From Desulfobacterales bacterium (lineage in GTDB: Bacteria; Desulfobacterota; Desulfobacteria; Desulfobacterales; Desulfosalsimonadaceae): a stretch of 5,130 nucleotides of DNA. Each line of letters starts with the position of its first letter. Positions within the stretch are counted from its first letter, which is position 1. This document shows, in pieces, positions 1 through 5,130 of the stretch. Below the pieces are notes generated by a model. The model ran no database searches, was not told where the DNA came from, and saw only the letters and a program-made list of their open reading frames with translations. A program made the translations under genes and the position numbers. The stretch is from NCBI GenBank assembly GCA_018224315.1, contig JAGTVF010000168.1, positions 1 to 5,130 of the forward strand. The letters run 5' to 3'.

Positions 1-1
1 G

Positions 2-823
2 AGCAGAACCGAAATTGCATCGAATCATAAGAGCGGCTTTGCTGCCTGGCATTCAGGCGGATCCCGGCTCCAAAGCAGGGTTTTGATCTGCGGCAGATGC
101 GCCTCGACCATGGATGCGGTCCGGGAACTGATTGACTCCTGCGGGCTTTCGCCATGGGATGGCCTGGTTGCGGTGCAGCAGCAAAAGGGTCGGGGACAGA
201 TGGCGCGCACATGGATTTCACCGCCCGGAAACCTCTATGTGTCCTGGTACTGGCCGGATCCGGAGTCCATTGATGGTGCGGGTCCGGGCTGGCGGGCCAT
301 GGCATCGCTGCTTGCCGGCCAGGTGGCAGCCGAAGCCCTGGAAAGCTTTGGCGCTGATGTCCGGATCAAATGGCCCAATGATTTGCTGGTAAACGATTGC
401 AAGATCTGCGGCATACTGGTGGAGCACCGGGGCGGACGGTTGATCGTGGGCATAGGCATCAATCTTGTTTCCGCCCCGCCAAAGGACCGGTTAACCGATG
501 CATTTGCAATTTCCGCTGTCAGCCTTGCGGAACTGGGCATTGAGGTCTCGCCCATGGAATTGATGCTGCACATGGCCGAAACCGGCAGAAATCGCATCCG
601 GCAGCTGGTGCAAAACCTGGTGCCTGAGGAATTTGTCATGCAGCTGCAAAAGCGCCTGGCCTGGACGGGACGGCCGGTGACCATCCGCCGCAGCCAGGAT
701 GAGGCTGTGCTTGGCGAAATCCGGGGACTGGCCGCGGACGGGGGCCTGATTGTCCGCATCAACGGAAAAACCAGTGTGATTTATACCGGCAGCATTTTGC
801 CCGAGGAAAATATCGATATGTAA
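2..823 (+). CDS. birA: Biotin--[acetyl-CoA-carboxylase] ligase, 5' end missing
   Basis: This enzyme makes biotinyl-5'-AMP from biotin and ATP and transfers biotin to the lysine of biotin carboxyl carrier domains such as AccB, in the cytoplasm. The frame is open from base 2 with no ATG, GTG or TTG before TTG at 83. That TTG has no ribosome binding site and would cut into the first strand of the catalytic domain, so the true start lies left of the window. The 273 visible residues show the CASTMD segment (STN-like motif), the nucleotide/biotin loop GRGQMARTW (visible residues 63-71), KWPND (123-127), the lysine of KICGILVE (134) and GIGIN (150-154). A BPL_C-like SH3-type domain fills roughly the last 55 residues. 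Whether a DNA-binding helix-turn-helix precedes the catalytic domain cannot be seen. One oddity is that the loop has Gln where E. coli BirA has Arg118. The gene converges on the acyltransferase gene. Confidence 0.93.
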   Translation, partial: SRTEIASNHKSGFAAWHSGGSRLQSRVLICGRCASTMDAVRELIDSCGLSPWDGLVAVQQQKGRGQMARTWISPPGNLYVSWYWPDPESIDGAGPGWRAMASLLAGQVAAEALESFGADVRIKWPNDLLVNDCKICGILVEHRGGRLIVGIGINLVSAPPKDRLTDAFAISAVSLAELGIEVSPMELMLHMAETGRNRIRQLVQNLVPEEFVMQLQKRLAWTGRPVTIRRSQDEAVLGEIRGLAADGGLIVRINGKTSVIYTGSILPEENIDM

Positions 824-848
824 ACGTTTTTAAAGCAACACTTTCAAA

Positions 849-869
849 GCAAATTATCATTGAATTTGC
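849..869. terminator. Weak hairpin between convergent genes
   Basis: GCAAATT (849-855) and AATTTGC (863-869) form a perfect 7-bp stem around a 7-base loop, in the 68-base gap between two converging genes. The position suits a bidirectional terminator. The stem is AT-rich and no clear T-run follows it on either strand, so it would be weak at best. Confidence 0.25.
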
Positions 870-891
870 CGACAGCCAGGGAAAATCCCAA

Positions 892-2232
892 CTACACCGA
901 ACCTTCGGCCGGCCATTGGTCAAGGGCCGCCGGATATCCCAAAGCCGCGATGCGGCAGAGGCTCTGGGCCATATCCAGCACCGCGGGCTGACGGCCCGCT
1001 GAGGCGTCCACGGAGAATGCTGCATGCGGTCGCGTGCCCAGAATTTGCCGGACAAGGCCCGATAGTACCGCCCCGGGCCCGACCTCCAAAAAGGTACGGA
1101 TTCCGGCGGCATACATGTTTTCCACGGTATTGATGAAATCCACGGGCTTGAGCAGATGCCCGCCCAACTGCTGTCTGACCCCAGCCGGATCATCCGGGTA
1201 GGGCAGGGCCGTGGTATTGGCGTATACCGGGATCTCCGGGTTGTGAAATCTGGTGTTCGCCACCATCTCCTGAAACGGGGCGGCTGCATCCATGACCAGC
1301 CGGGAGTGAAAGGCCGCGGACACAGGCAGGGGCTTTGCCATGATCCGGTTTTTCTTGCAGATTTCCTGCATTTGTGCAATGGCTTGGCGTGGACCGGACA
1401 ATACCTGCTGTTTGGGGCTGTTGCGGTTGGCGATCACCACGTCTGCCCGGTGTGTGCGGATCAGTTCCTGAATTTGTTCCGCACCTGCCCGGACAGCCAT
1501 CATTTGTCCGCTTTCCCCTGAATTTTTGCCTGCAAGGGCCATAAACCGGCCACGGGCGGCCGCCAGGGTCAAAAAATCGTTTTCATCAAGGCTTTTTGCC
1601 GCACACAGAGCCGTTAATTCCCCGAAACTGTGCCCGGCGGCCGCCGCGGGCAGCACCCCGTGGCGGGCCAGGACCGAAAAATAAATCCGGCTGACCAGGC
1701 CGATGGCCGGCTGGGCCACATCGGTGCTGCGAAGGGCTTCCTGCCGGCTGTGCCATTCATCTTTGTCATCTGTTTCCGGGGGATACAGATACGCGCGCAG
1801 GGGTGGATTTCTGTCAAATGCGGTTTCCGCAATTTCCATGATCGGCCCGGCTTCATCGAAATGAGAAAACAGGGAACGGCCCATGTTGACATACTGGCTT
1901 CCCTGGCCGGGAAACAGAAATGCCAGCTTGTCTTCAGGCGGACTGTTTCCGTAAAAAAATTCCGGCAAAACCGGATTTTCTTCTGTTTCCGGCGCATTGA
2001 GCCAGGTTGCGGCGGTTTGCAGTTTTTCCCGGGTCTGGCCGGGGACTATGTCTGCAATCAGCAGGCGCAGGGGGGCTTTTTCGGAAAAAGTCCTGCGGGA
2101 TGTTTCCCCCAGCTGTTTTATGGCTGTGGTGCCGGATGCCTGTTTTGCGGCATCTTTGACCTGTTTTTGGAGATCCTTTCGGGTTTCCGCGCACAGGGCG
2201 ATGATTTCAATGCGATCATATAAAGGTTGCAC
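892..2232 (-). CDS. Free-standing malonyl-type acyltransferase (PKS/PUFA-synthase-like AT) with KS-AT linker
   Basis: An acyltransferase of this family moves an acyl unit, usually malonyl, from CoA to an acyl carrier protein through a serine ester. The 446-residue product has two parts. Residues about 5-95 (RIEIIALCAETRKDL onward, with APLRLLIA at 53-60) resemble the linker joining ketosynthase and AT in type I synthases. The AT domain follows at about 102-400. It shows GQGSQY (109-114), the nucleophile elbow GHSFGE with Ser202, Arg227 of the carboxylate-binding ARG motif, AAFHS with His309 (the AFHS form typical of malonyl-specific ATs) and EVGPG (383-387). The stretch LYPPE...QEALRSTDVAQPAIG (149-178) reads like AT domains of PfaA/HglE-type synthases rather than FabD. 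FabD is usually about 310 residues without the linker. I chose GTG at 2232 because AGGA sits 8 bases upstream; TTG at 2238 would leave only 2. No KS, ACP or KR is adjacent, so it is a lone gene that may act in trans. The carrier partner is unknown. Confidence 0.88.
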   Translation of the reverse strand: MQPLYDRIEIIALCAETRKDLQKQVKDAAKQASGTTAIKQLGETSRRTFSEKAPLRLLIADIVPGQTREKLQTAATWLNAPETEENPVLPEFFYGNSPPEDKLAFLFPGQGSQYVNMGRSLFSHFDEAGPIMEIAETAFDRNPPLRAYLYPPETDDKDEWHSRQEALRSTDVAQPAIGLVSRIYFSVLARHGVLPAAAAGHSFGELTALCAAKSLDENDFLTLAAARGRFMALAGKNSGESGQMMAVRAGAEQIQELIRTHRADVVIANRNSPKQQVLSGPRQAIAQMQEICKKNRIMAKPLPVSAAFHSRLVMDAAAPFQEMVANTRFHNPEIPVYANTTALPYPDDPAGVRQQLGGHLLKPVDFINTVENMYAAGIRTFLEVGPGAVLSGLVRQILGTRPHAAFSVDASAGRQPAVLDMAQSLCRIAALGYPAALDQWPAEGSV

Positions 2233-2240
2233 AAACAATT

Positions 2241-2246
2241 TCCTTT
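2241..2246 (-). promoter_or_regulatory. Ribosome binding site of the acyltransferase
   Basis: Read on the minus strand, AAAGGA ends 8 bases before GTG at 2232 and only 2 bases before the longer TTG start at 2238. The spacing favours the GTG start. Confidence 0.6.
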
Positions 2247-2261
2247 ATACTTTTTTGATGA

Positions 2262-2287
2262 GCCTGTAAAAAGTCCTTTTTACAGGC
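2262..2287. repeat. Perfect 12-bp inverted repeat, 2-base spacer
   Basis: GCCTGTAAAAAG (2262-2273) and CTTTTTACAGGC (2276-2287) are exact reverse complements separated only by TC. The element lies 15 bases upstream of the acyltransferase ribosome binding site, so it is either in that gene's mRNA leader or in its promoter. It is not after any gene in either direction, and no T-run follows on either strand, so an ordinary terminator is unlikely. It could be an operator, a leader hairpin, or one copy of a dispersed intergenic repeat. Confidence 0.85.
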
Positions 2288-2298
2288 AATGTAAAGTG

Positions 2299-2312
2299 AT
2301 TAAGTATTAAGT
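2299..2312. repeat. Tandem heptamer ATTAAGT x2
   Basis: ATTAAGT is repeated head to tail without a gap. It lies 11 bases beyond the inverted repeat, in the presumed promoter zone of the acyltransferase. It might be a pair of regulator half-sites, but two copies of an AT-rich 7-mer can also arise by slippage. Confidence 0.5.
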
Positions 2313-2366
2313 AAAATCAAGATGTTGTTTTTTATTGTTTGGCGATTATAGTAGTTTCAGGACCTC

Positions 2367-2395
2367 GCAATTCCATTATTTTTTGCGGATATAAT
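2367..2395 (+). promoter_or_regulatory. Possible sigma70-type promoter for the kinase gene
   Basis: A perfect TATAAT -10 box occurs at 2390-2395. Seventeen bases upstream lies GCAATT (2367-2372), a poor match to TTGACA, so any activity may need an activator. Transcription would begin near 2402 and leave an untranslated leader of about 138 bases before ATG at 2540. Confidence 0.35.
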
Positions 2396-2539
2396 AAAAT
2401 TTTTTTCGGTCCGGCGACAGTTTCGGACAATGCCCGGACTCGGGATATTTCATATCACAAACCATTGCCCGGCTCAATACAGGGCCGCAGGCAAACTTTG
2501 CCCAGCTTTATCCGGGGCGGGGAACAAGCGGGGGAAACC

Positions 2540-3907
2540 ATGCATATCGGGAAATACAAGGTCACCGGACTGCTGGGCACCGGCGGTATGGGTCGGGTGT
2601 ATAAGGCCCGATTGCCGGAAATCCATAAAACTGTTGCCTTAAAACGGCTTTGTCCCCGGCCTCACATGGTGCAGCTGCTGGGAAACAAGTCCATTGAAAA
2701 GATGTTTATGGACGAGGCCCGGATTCTGGCAGGATTGCGGCATCCCCACATTGCCGCAATCCTGGATTTTGACCGCGACAGGGAGGGCCGGCCCTTTTTT
2801 ACCATGGAATACCACTGCGTCAATCTCGGGGACATGACCGGCGAGCATTATGAGATGGAGGCCCCCGCCCGCAGCCTGCCGCCGGACCGGGCAGCCCGTT
2901 ACCTGCGCCAGGTGCTTTCCGGGCTGGGCCGGCTCCATGACGCGGGCATCATTCACCGGGATATCAAACCCTATAACATGCTCATCTCGGAATCCGACCA
3001 GGTGCGGATCATTGATTTCGGCCTGTCTTTGCTCCGGGGCGAAACCCGCGGCGTGCCCGAGCAGTTTAAAATCGGCACCCCGTTTTACGCAGCCCCGGAA
3101 CAGGAAGCCGATCCCGACGGCGTGGATGAGCGGGCCGATATCTACGGGGCAGGGGTCCTGGCCTGGCGGATCCTGACGGGTTATCTGCCCCCGGATCACG
3201 GCGAAAAACCCCGGCCCGGTGAAATCAATCCCTTACTGGGCCGGTGCTGGGATGATTTTCTGTTTTGGGCCACCCACCCGGAACCAGACAAGCGTTTTCC
3301 GGACTGCCGGGAGATGACAGCCGCCCTGGACCGGGCTTTTGAATCCTGGCGGCAGACCCTGGAAAAGACCTGCCGGATGCAGGAAGTCCCGGCTGTGGAA
3401 CAGGCTTCTGGTGCAGATTACAGCCAGCCGGTGCGCACCACCCCTGTGAAGGTTTCTTTGATGGCGGCAAAAAAGCGTTTCGGCCTGGATTCGCTCTGGC
3501 GGCCCCCAGGCCGGCGCACCCCGGAATTTGAAGTGCGCGATGAGCACACTGTCCGGGATATCACCCACGGCCGGCTTTGGCAGAAGGCCGGTTCCCGATG
3601 GCCCATGGAATGGTTTCGGGCACGGCAATATATCGACTCGCTAAACGCCCGGGCCTTTGGCGGAGTTGAAAACTGGCGCCTTCCAACAGTGGATGAACTG
3701 GTCTTGCTGCTTTTTCCGGTATCTGTTCTTGGCGACTACTGCACTTCCCCCGTTTTTTCCGGAGATATCCACCGGCTCTGGAGTGCGGATCGCAAATCCT
3801 TTGTTGCGGCCTGGTTTGTGGATACCCGCCTGGGGTATGCCGGGGCTGCGGATTTTACCTGCCAGTGCCATGTGCGGGCCGTCAGCGACTGCCCGCCTTA
3901 CGGATAA
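2540..3907 (+). CDS. Soluble Ser/Thr protein kinase fused to a C-terminal DUF1566 (Lcl_C) domain
   Basis: The product should transfer phosphate from ATP to Ser/Thr of target proteins. In 455 residues it carries a Hanks-type kinase domain at about 5-268: glycine loop GTGGMG (13-18), Lys35, Glu59 of helix C, HRD (139-141) with Lys143 and Asn146, DFG (159-161), GTPFYAAPE (179-187) and Asp200, so it looks catalytically intact and of the RD class. A linker of about 60 residues (270-330) leads to a DUF1566/Lcl_C domain (about 332-447) with VRDEHTV, LWQKAGS and the signature WRLPTVDEL (379-387). Lcl_C domains are usually found in secreted or surface proteins and are thought lectin-like. Here no signal peptide or membrane segment is visible, unlike PknB, so the whole protein is predicted cytoplasmic. 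ATG at 2540 was chosen because the kinase fold starts at once after it; the upstream GGGGG is only a modest ribosome site. The 3' end overlaps the opposing hydrolase gene by 26 bases. Confidence 0.92.
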   Translation: MHIGKYKVTGLLGTGGMGRVYKARLPEIHKTVALKRLCPRPHMVQLLGNKSIEKMFMDEARILAGLRHPHIAAILDFDRDREGRPFFTMEYHCVNLGDMTGEHYEMEAPARSLPPDRAARYLRQVLSGLGRLHDAGIIHRDIKPYNMLISESDQVRIIDFGLSLLRGETRGVPEQFKIGTPFYAAPEQEADPDGVDERADIYGAGVLAWRILTGYLPPDHGEKPRPGEINPLLGRCWDDFLFWATHPEPDKRFPDCREMTAALDRAFESWRQTLEKTCRMQEVPAVEQASGADYSQPVRTTPVKVSLMAAKKRFGLDSLWRPPGRRTPEFEVRDEHTVRDITHGRLWQKAGSRWPMEWFRARQYIDSLNARAFGGVENWRLPTVDELVLLLFPVSVLGDYCTSPVFSGDIHRLWSADRKSFVAAWFVDTRLGYAGAADFTCQCHVRAVSDCPPYG

Positions 3908-4676
3908 AATCGCGGATCATCCGGAAATAGTCCAGCCCGGCCCGGATCATGATATCATTGTGATTGGCGTTTTCAACAATTTCAAGGGCTTTGGTCTCAG
4001 ACGGGCATTTTTGATAGAGATCCTGTCCATGGGAAAGGGGGATAATGTGATCAAACCGGGCATGGACAATCAGTGCTGGTCCCTTGTATTTTGCGATTTT
4101 TTCTGCGTTGGAAAAAACAGCCGATTCCTTGATTCCCAAAGCCCGGGCATCCATGCCCAGGTGTTGGAGCAAAGACACGGTATGGGCGAAACCGCTTTCA
4201 ATCACAATGCCGGCCATGGCTTCGGGCCTGGATGCGGCCAGTTCCAGGGCGGATGCGCTTCCCAGGGATCGTCCCATGACCCACAAGGGCCCGGTCCGGC
4301 CGTTTTTCTTCATCCAGTCGGCGGCCGCATCCAGTATCCCGTGGGCATCTGAAAGCATGGCAGACACGGTGGGCGATCCCGTGCTTTTGCCATAACCCCG
4401 GTAATCGGCCACAAAAAGGCTTAGCCCGTGATCATTGTACACCGGTCCCACGGGATCATAATCAGCGGCAATTTCGCCGTTTCCGTGGAAAAACAGAATG
4501 TGGGGCTGGTCTTTGGCGGCCGGGTAAAAACGGCACCCCAGATTCACCCCGTCTTCGGCAGCCATGTCTATATCCACGACCCCTGCAGGGGGAGGCGTGT
4601 GCGGGGCTTTTCGCGGATGAAACAGCATCTGTAAAATTTCCGGCCGGTCCAGAATCGCGGCTTGTGAATTCTGCAT
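3882..4676 (-). CDS. Alpha/beta hydrolase (serine hydrolase, BAAT/ABHD13-like)
   Basis: This is a 264-residue alpha/beta-hydrolase-fold enzyme, probably an esterase, thioesterase or peptidase; the substrate cannot be read from sequence. Family landmarks appear in order: FFHGNGE (62-68) for the oxyanion hole, DYRGYGKSTGSP (91-102), the nucleophile elbow GRSLGS with Ser137, Asp209 in HARFDHIIP, and His239 in NANHND, so the catalytic triad is complete. There is no signal peptide or membrane span, so it should be cytoplasmic. The frame extends to ATG at 4709, but ATG at 4676 has a perfect AAGGAGG 7 bases upstream and is preferred. The gene is divergent from gspG and converges on the kinase gene with a 26-base overlap. 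A promoter with a palindrome over its -10 box precedes it, suggesting repression by a dimeric regulator. The fold is certain, the reaction is not. Confidence 0.9.
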   Translation of the reverse strand: MQNSQAAILDRPEILQMLFHPRKAPHTPPPAGVVDIDMAAEDGVNLGCRFYPAAKDQPHILFFHGNGEIAADYDPVGPVYNDHGLSLFVADYRGYGKSTGSPTVSAMLSDAHGILDAAADWMKKNGRTGPLWVMGRSLGSASALELAASRPEAMAGIVIESGFAHTVSLLQHLGMDARALGIKESAVFSNAEKIAKYKGPALIVHARFDHIIPLSHGQDLYQKCPSETKALEIVENANHNDIMIRAGLDYFRMIRDFIRKAGSR

Positions 4677-4683
4677 CTTTATT

Positions 4684-4690
4684 CCTCCTT
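4684..4690 (-). promoter_or_regulatory. Strong ribosome binding site of the hydrolase
   Basis: On the minus strand AAGGAGG lies 7 bases before ATG at 4676. It lies inside the longer reading frame that begins at 4709, which shows that the shorter start is the real one. Confidence 0.85.
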
Positions 4691-4710
4691 GGTTATGGGA
4701 TATCCGCATG

Positions 4711-4730
4711 AAAATGGATTAATCCATTTT
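4711..4730. promoter_or_regulatory. Perfect 20-bp palindrome, candidate operator
   Basis: AAAATGGATTAATCCATTTT is a perfect palindrome with no spacer. It overlaps the predicted hydrolase -10 box (4726-4731) and the expected transcription start near 4719, which is the classic place for a repressor site. The right half recurs as ATCCATTTTA at 4913-4922, just ahead of gspG. The regulator is unknown and no regulator gene lies in the window. Confidence 0.5.
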
Positions 4731-4754
4731 ATCTTTTTTTGCCCGCCCGGTAAA
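4726..4754 (-). promoter_or_regulatory. Predicted promoter of the hydrolase gene
   Basis: On the minus strand TTTACC (4754-4749) and TAAAAT (4731-4726) are separated by exactly 17 bases, giving 4/6 and 5/6 matches to the sigma70 consensus. Transcription would start near 4719, leaving a leader of about 43 bases that includes the AAGGAGG site. Confidence 0.45.
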
Positions 4755-4784
4755 TACAACCCGAAAAAACCCCGTCCAGATGAC

Positions 4785-4820
4785 CCGAATCCGGCATATT
4801 CGGCCCATGGGTGAAACCCA
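4785..4820. repeat. Two short hairpins in the hydrolase-gspG spacer
   Basis: CCGAAT (4785-4790) pairs with ATTCGG (4798-4803) around 7 bases. TGGGT (4808-4812) pairs with ACCCA (4816-4820) around GAA and is followed by a T-run at 4822-4826 on the plus strand. They sit upstream of both predicted promoters. The second resembles a very short terminator that could insulate gspG from upstream plus-strand transcription, but the 5-bp stem is weak. Confidence 0.25.
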
Positions 4821-4842
4821 ATTTTTGCATTTGTAAAATATC

Positions 4843-4871
4843 TTGATATCCTGTTGTGTATCCGGTAAAAA
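4843..4871 (+). promoter_or_regulatory. Predicted promoter of gspG
   Basis: TTGATA (4843-4848, 5/6 match to TTGACA) and TAAAAA (4866-4871, 4/6 match to TATAAT) are 17 bases apart. The start of transcription would be near 4878, about 60 bases before the gspG ATG. The -35 box overlaps a small inverted repeat, ATATC-TT-GATAT (4838-4849). Confidence 0.4.
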
Positions 4872-4924
4872 TGAGCTTGCCACAAAAGATAAAAGACCGG
4901 GTTTTCCGGCTGATCCATTTTAAT

Positions 4925-4929
4925 GAAGG
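4925..4929 (+). promoter_or_regulatory. Ribosome binding site of gspG
   Basis: GAAGG lies 8 bases before ATG at 4938. An in-frame ATG five codons earlier, at 4923, has no such site, so 4938 is the preferred start. Confidence 0.65.
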
Positions 4930-4937
4930 TATATTTC

Positions 4938-5130
4938 ATGAAGATTTTTTCCACAGCCACATCCCCCAGCCACCGCTCGTCTGCCGCATCCGGCGGATTT
5001 ACCCTTATTGAACTCATGGTGGTCATCGTTATATTAAGCATCCTGGCCGTTTACATGGTCCCCAGAATCATGGGCCGGCCGGAACAGGCCAAGCAGCTTA
5101 AGGCCAGAATCGATATCCAGGCCCTGGAAA
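4938..5130 (+). CDS. gspG: Type II secretion system major pseudopilin, 3' end missing
   Basis: GspG is the main subunit of the periplasmic pseudopilus that drives export of folded proteins through the type II secretion outer-membrane channel. The 64 codons seen begin with a 20-residue leader with basic residues (Lys2, Arg13), then the prepilin peptidase site GG/FTLIE: cleavage after Gly20, N-methylation of Phe21, and the required Glu at mature position 5 (residue 25). A hydrophobic helix (about 21-43) anchors the subunit in the inner membrane before assembly. [11 protein letters not shown] and the following DIQALE match GspG rather than a type IV pilin or the minor pseudopilins. The C-terminal globular, calcium-binding part is beyond the window. 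It has its own predicted promoter and is divergent from the hydrolase, so it probably opens a pseudopilin operon to the right. The leader is rather long; E. coli GspG has under ten residues. Confidence 0.88.
   Translation, partial: MKIFSTATSPSHRSSAASGGFTLIELMVVIVILSILAVYMVPRIMGRPEQAKQLKARIDIQALE

Larger units (their letters stand above)
2233..2539. other. Divergent AT-rich intergenic region between acyltransferase and kinase
   Basis: This 307-base spacer must hold the starts of two opposite transcripts. The half near the acyltransferase (about 2233-2410) is strongly AT-rich compared with the flanking genes. It contains the inverted repeat at 2262-2287, a tandem heptamer at 2299-2312 and a TATAAT box at 2390-2395. 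The half near the kinase is GC-richer, with only short stems such as CCCG/CGGG at 2433-2444. The kinase frame stays open back to TTG at 2339, but the extra 67 residues resemble no domain I recognise and lie before the complete kinase fold, so I treat them as untranslated. No clear promoter was found for the acyltransferase; TTGATT at 2320-2315 (minus) lacks a good -10 partner. Confidence 0.6.

Noticed and set aside
235..762. 175-codon open frame on - opposite the biotin ligase
   Set aside because: It mirrors the ligase coding sequence and shows no motif; the + frame carries all ligase signatures.
1630..2223. 197-codon open frame on + opposite the acyltransferase
   Set aside because: It lies wholly antisense to a gene with clear catalytic motifs, and its translation shows no recognisable domain; it is a high-GC shadow.
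2339..2539. 67-codon in-frame extension of the kinase from TTG at 2339
   Set aside because: It contains a TATAAT box, has no ribosome site at its TTG, resembles no domain, and the complete kinase fold begins right after ATG at 2540.
2639..3199. 186-codon open frame on - opposite the kinase
   Set aside because: It is antisense to the kinase catalytic core and has no domain features of its own.
4677..4709. Hydrolase start at ATG 4709 (11 extra residues)
   Set aside because: The perfect AAGGAGG at 4690-4684 would be inside the coding sequence; ATG at 4676 is correctly spaced from it.
4711..4740. Palindrome followed by ATCTTTTTTT read as a + strand terminator
   Set aside because: The nearest + gene ends 800 bases upstream at 3907, the stem is mostly A-T, and the site coincides with a well-spaced minus-strand promoter, so an operator fits better.
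4679..5041. 120-codon open frame on - running through the start of gspG
   Set aside because: It crosses the intergenic spacer and the prepilin signal sequence antisense; the + frame has the unmistakable G/FTLIE site.

Overview
The window holds five protein genes from what looks like a moderately GC-rich Gram-negative bacterium. It has a biotin protein ligase, an acyltransferase of the polyketide/PUFA-synthase kind, a Ser/Thr kinase joined to a DUF1566 (Lcl_C) domain, an alpha/beta hydrolase, and the start of a type II secretion major pseudopilin. This mix, plus AT-rich intergenic spacers with long perfect inverted repeats, resembles Desulfobacterota (Desulfobacterales-type sulfate reducers). 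That placement is an inference from gene content; no marker gene is present to prove it. I see no tRNA, rRNA, CRISPR array, transposase or phage gene.

Layout: the 3' part of a birA-type ligase runs on + (2-823) and converges on the acyltransferase gene on - (892-2232), with a 68-base gap and no strong terminator. A 307-base AT-rich divergent spacer (2233-2539) follows. It holds a perfect 12-bp inverted repeat, a tandem heptamer and a TATAAT box. The kinase-DUF1566 gene (2540-3907, +) then overlaps the 3' end of the hydrolase gene (3882-4676, -) tail to tail by 26 bases. A second divergent spacer (4677-4937) carries a 20-bp perfect palindrome lying across the predicted hydrolase promoter, and a separate predicted promoter for gspG. 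gspG starts at 4938 and runs off the right edge.

The genes do not form one operon: every neighbouring pair is convergent or divergent, so each appears to be its own transcription unit, and gspG is probably the first gene of a pseudopilin cluster beyond the window. Functional links are loose. Biotin ligase charges the carboxylases that make malonyl-CoA, and the acyltransferase carries malonyl-type specificity residues, so both could touch malonyl-CoA supply. The kinase may be a soluble sensor-kinase reading a ligand through its C-terminal lectin-like domain. The less ordinary items are the free-standing acyltransferase that retains a KS-AT linker-like N-terminus, the kinase-DUF1566 fusion without a membrane segment, and the palindromic operator candidate whose half-site recurs in front of gspG.
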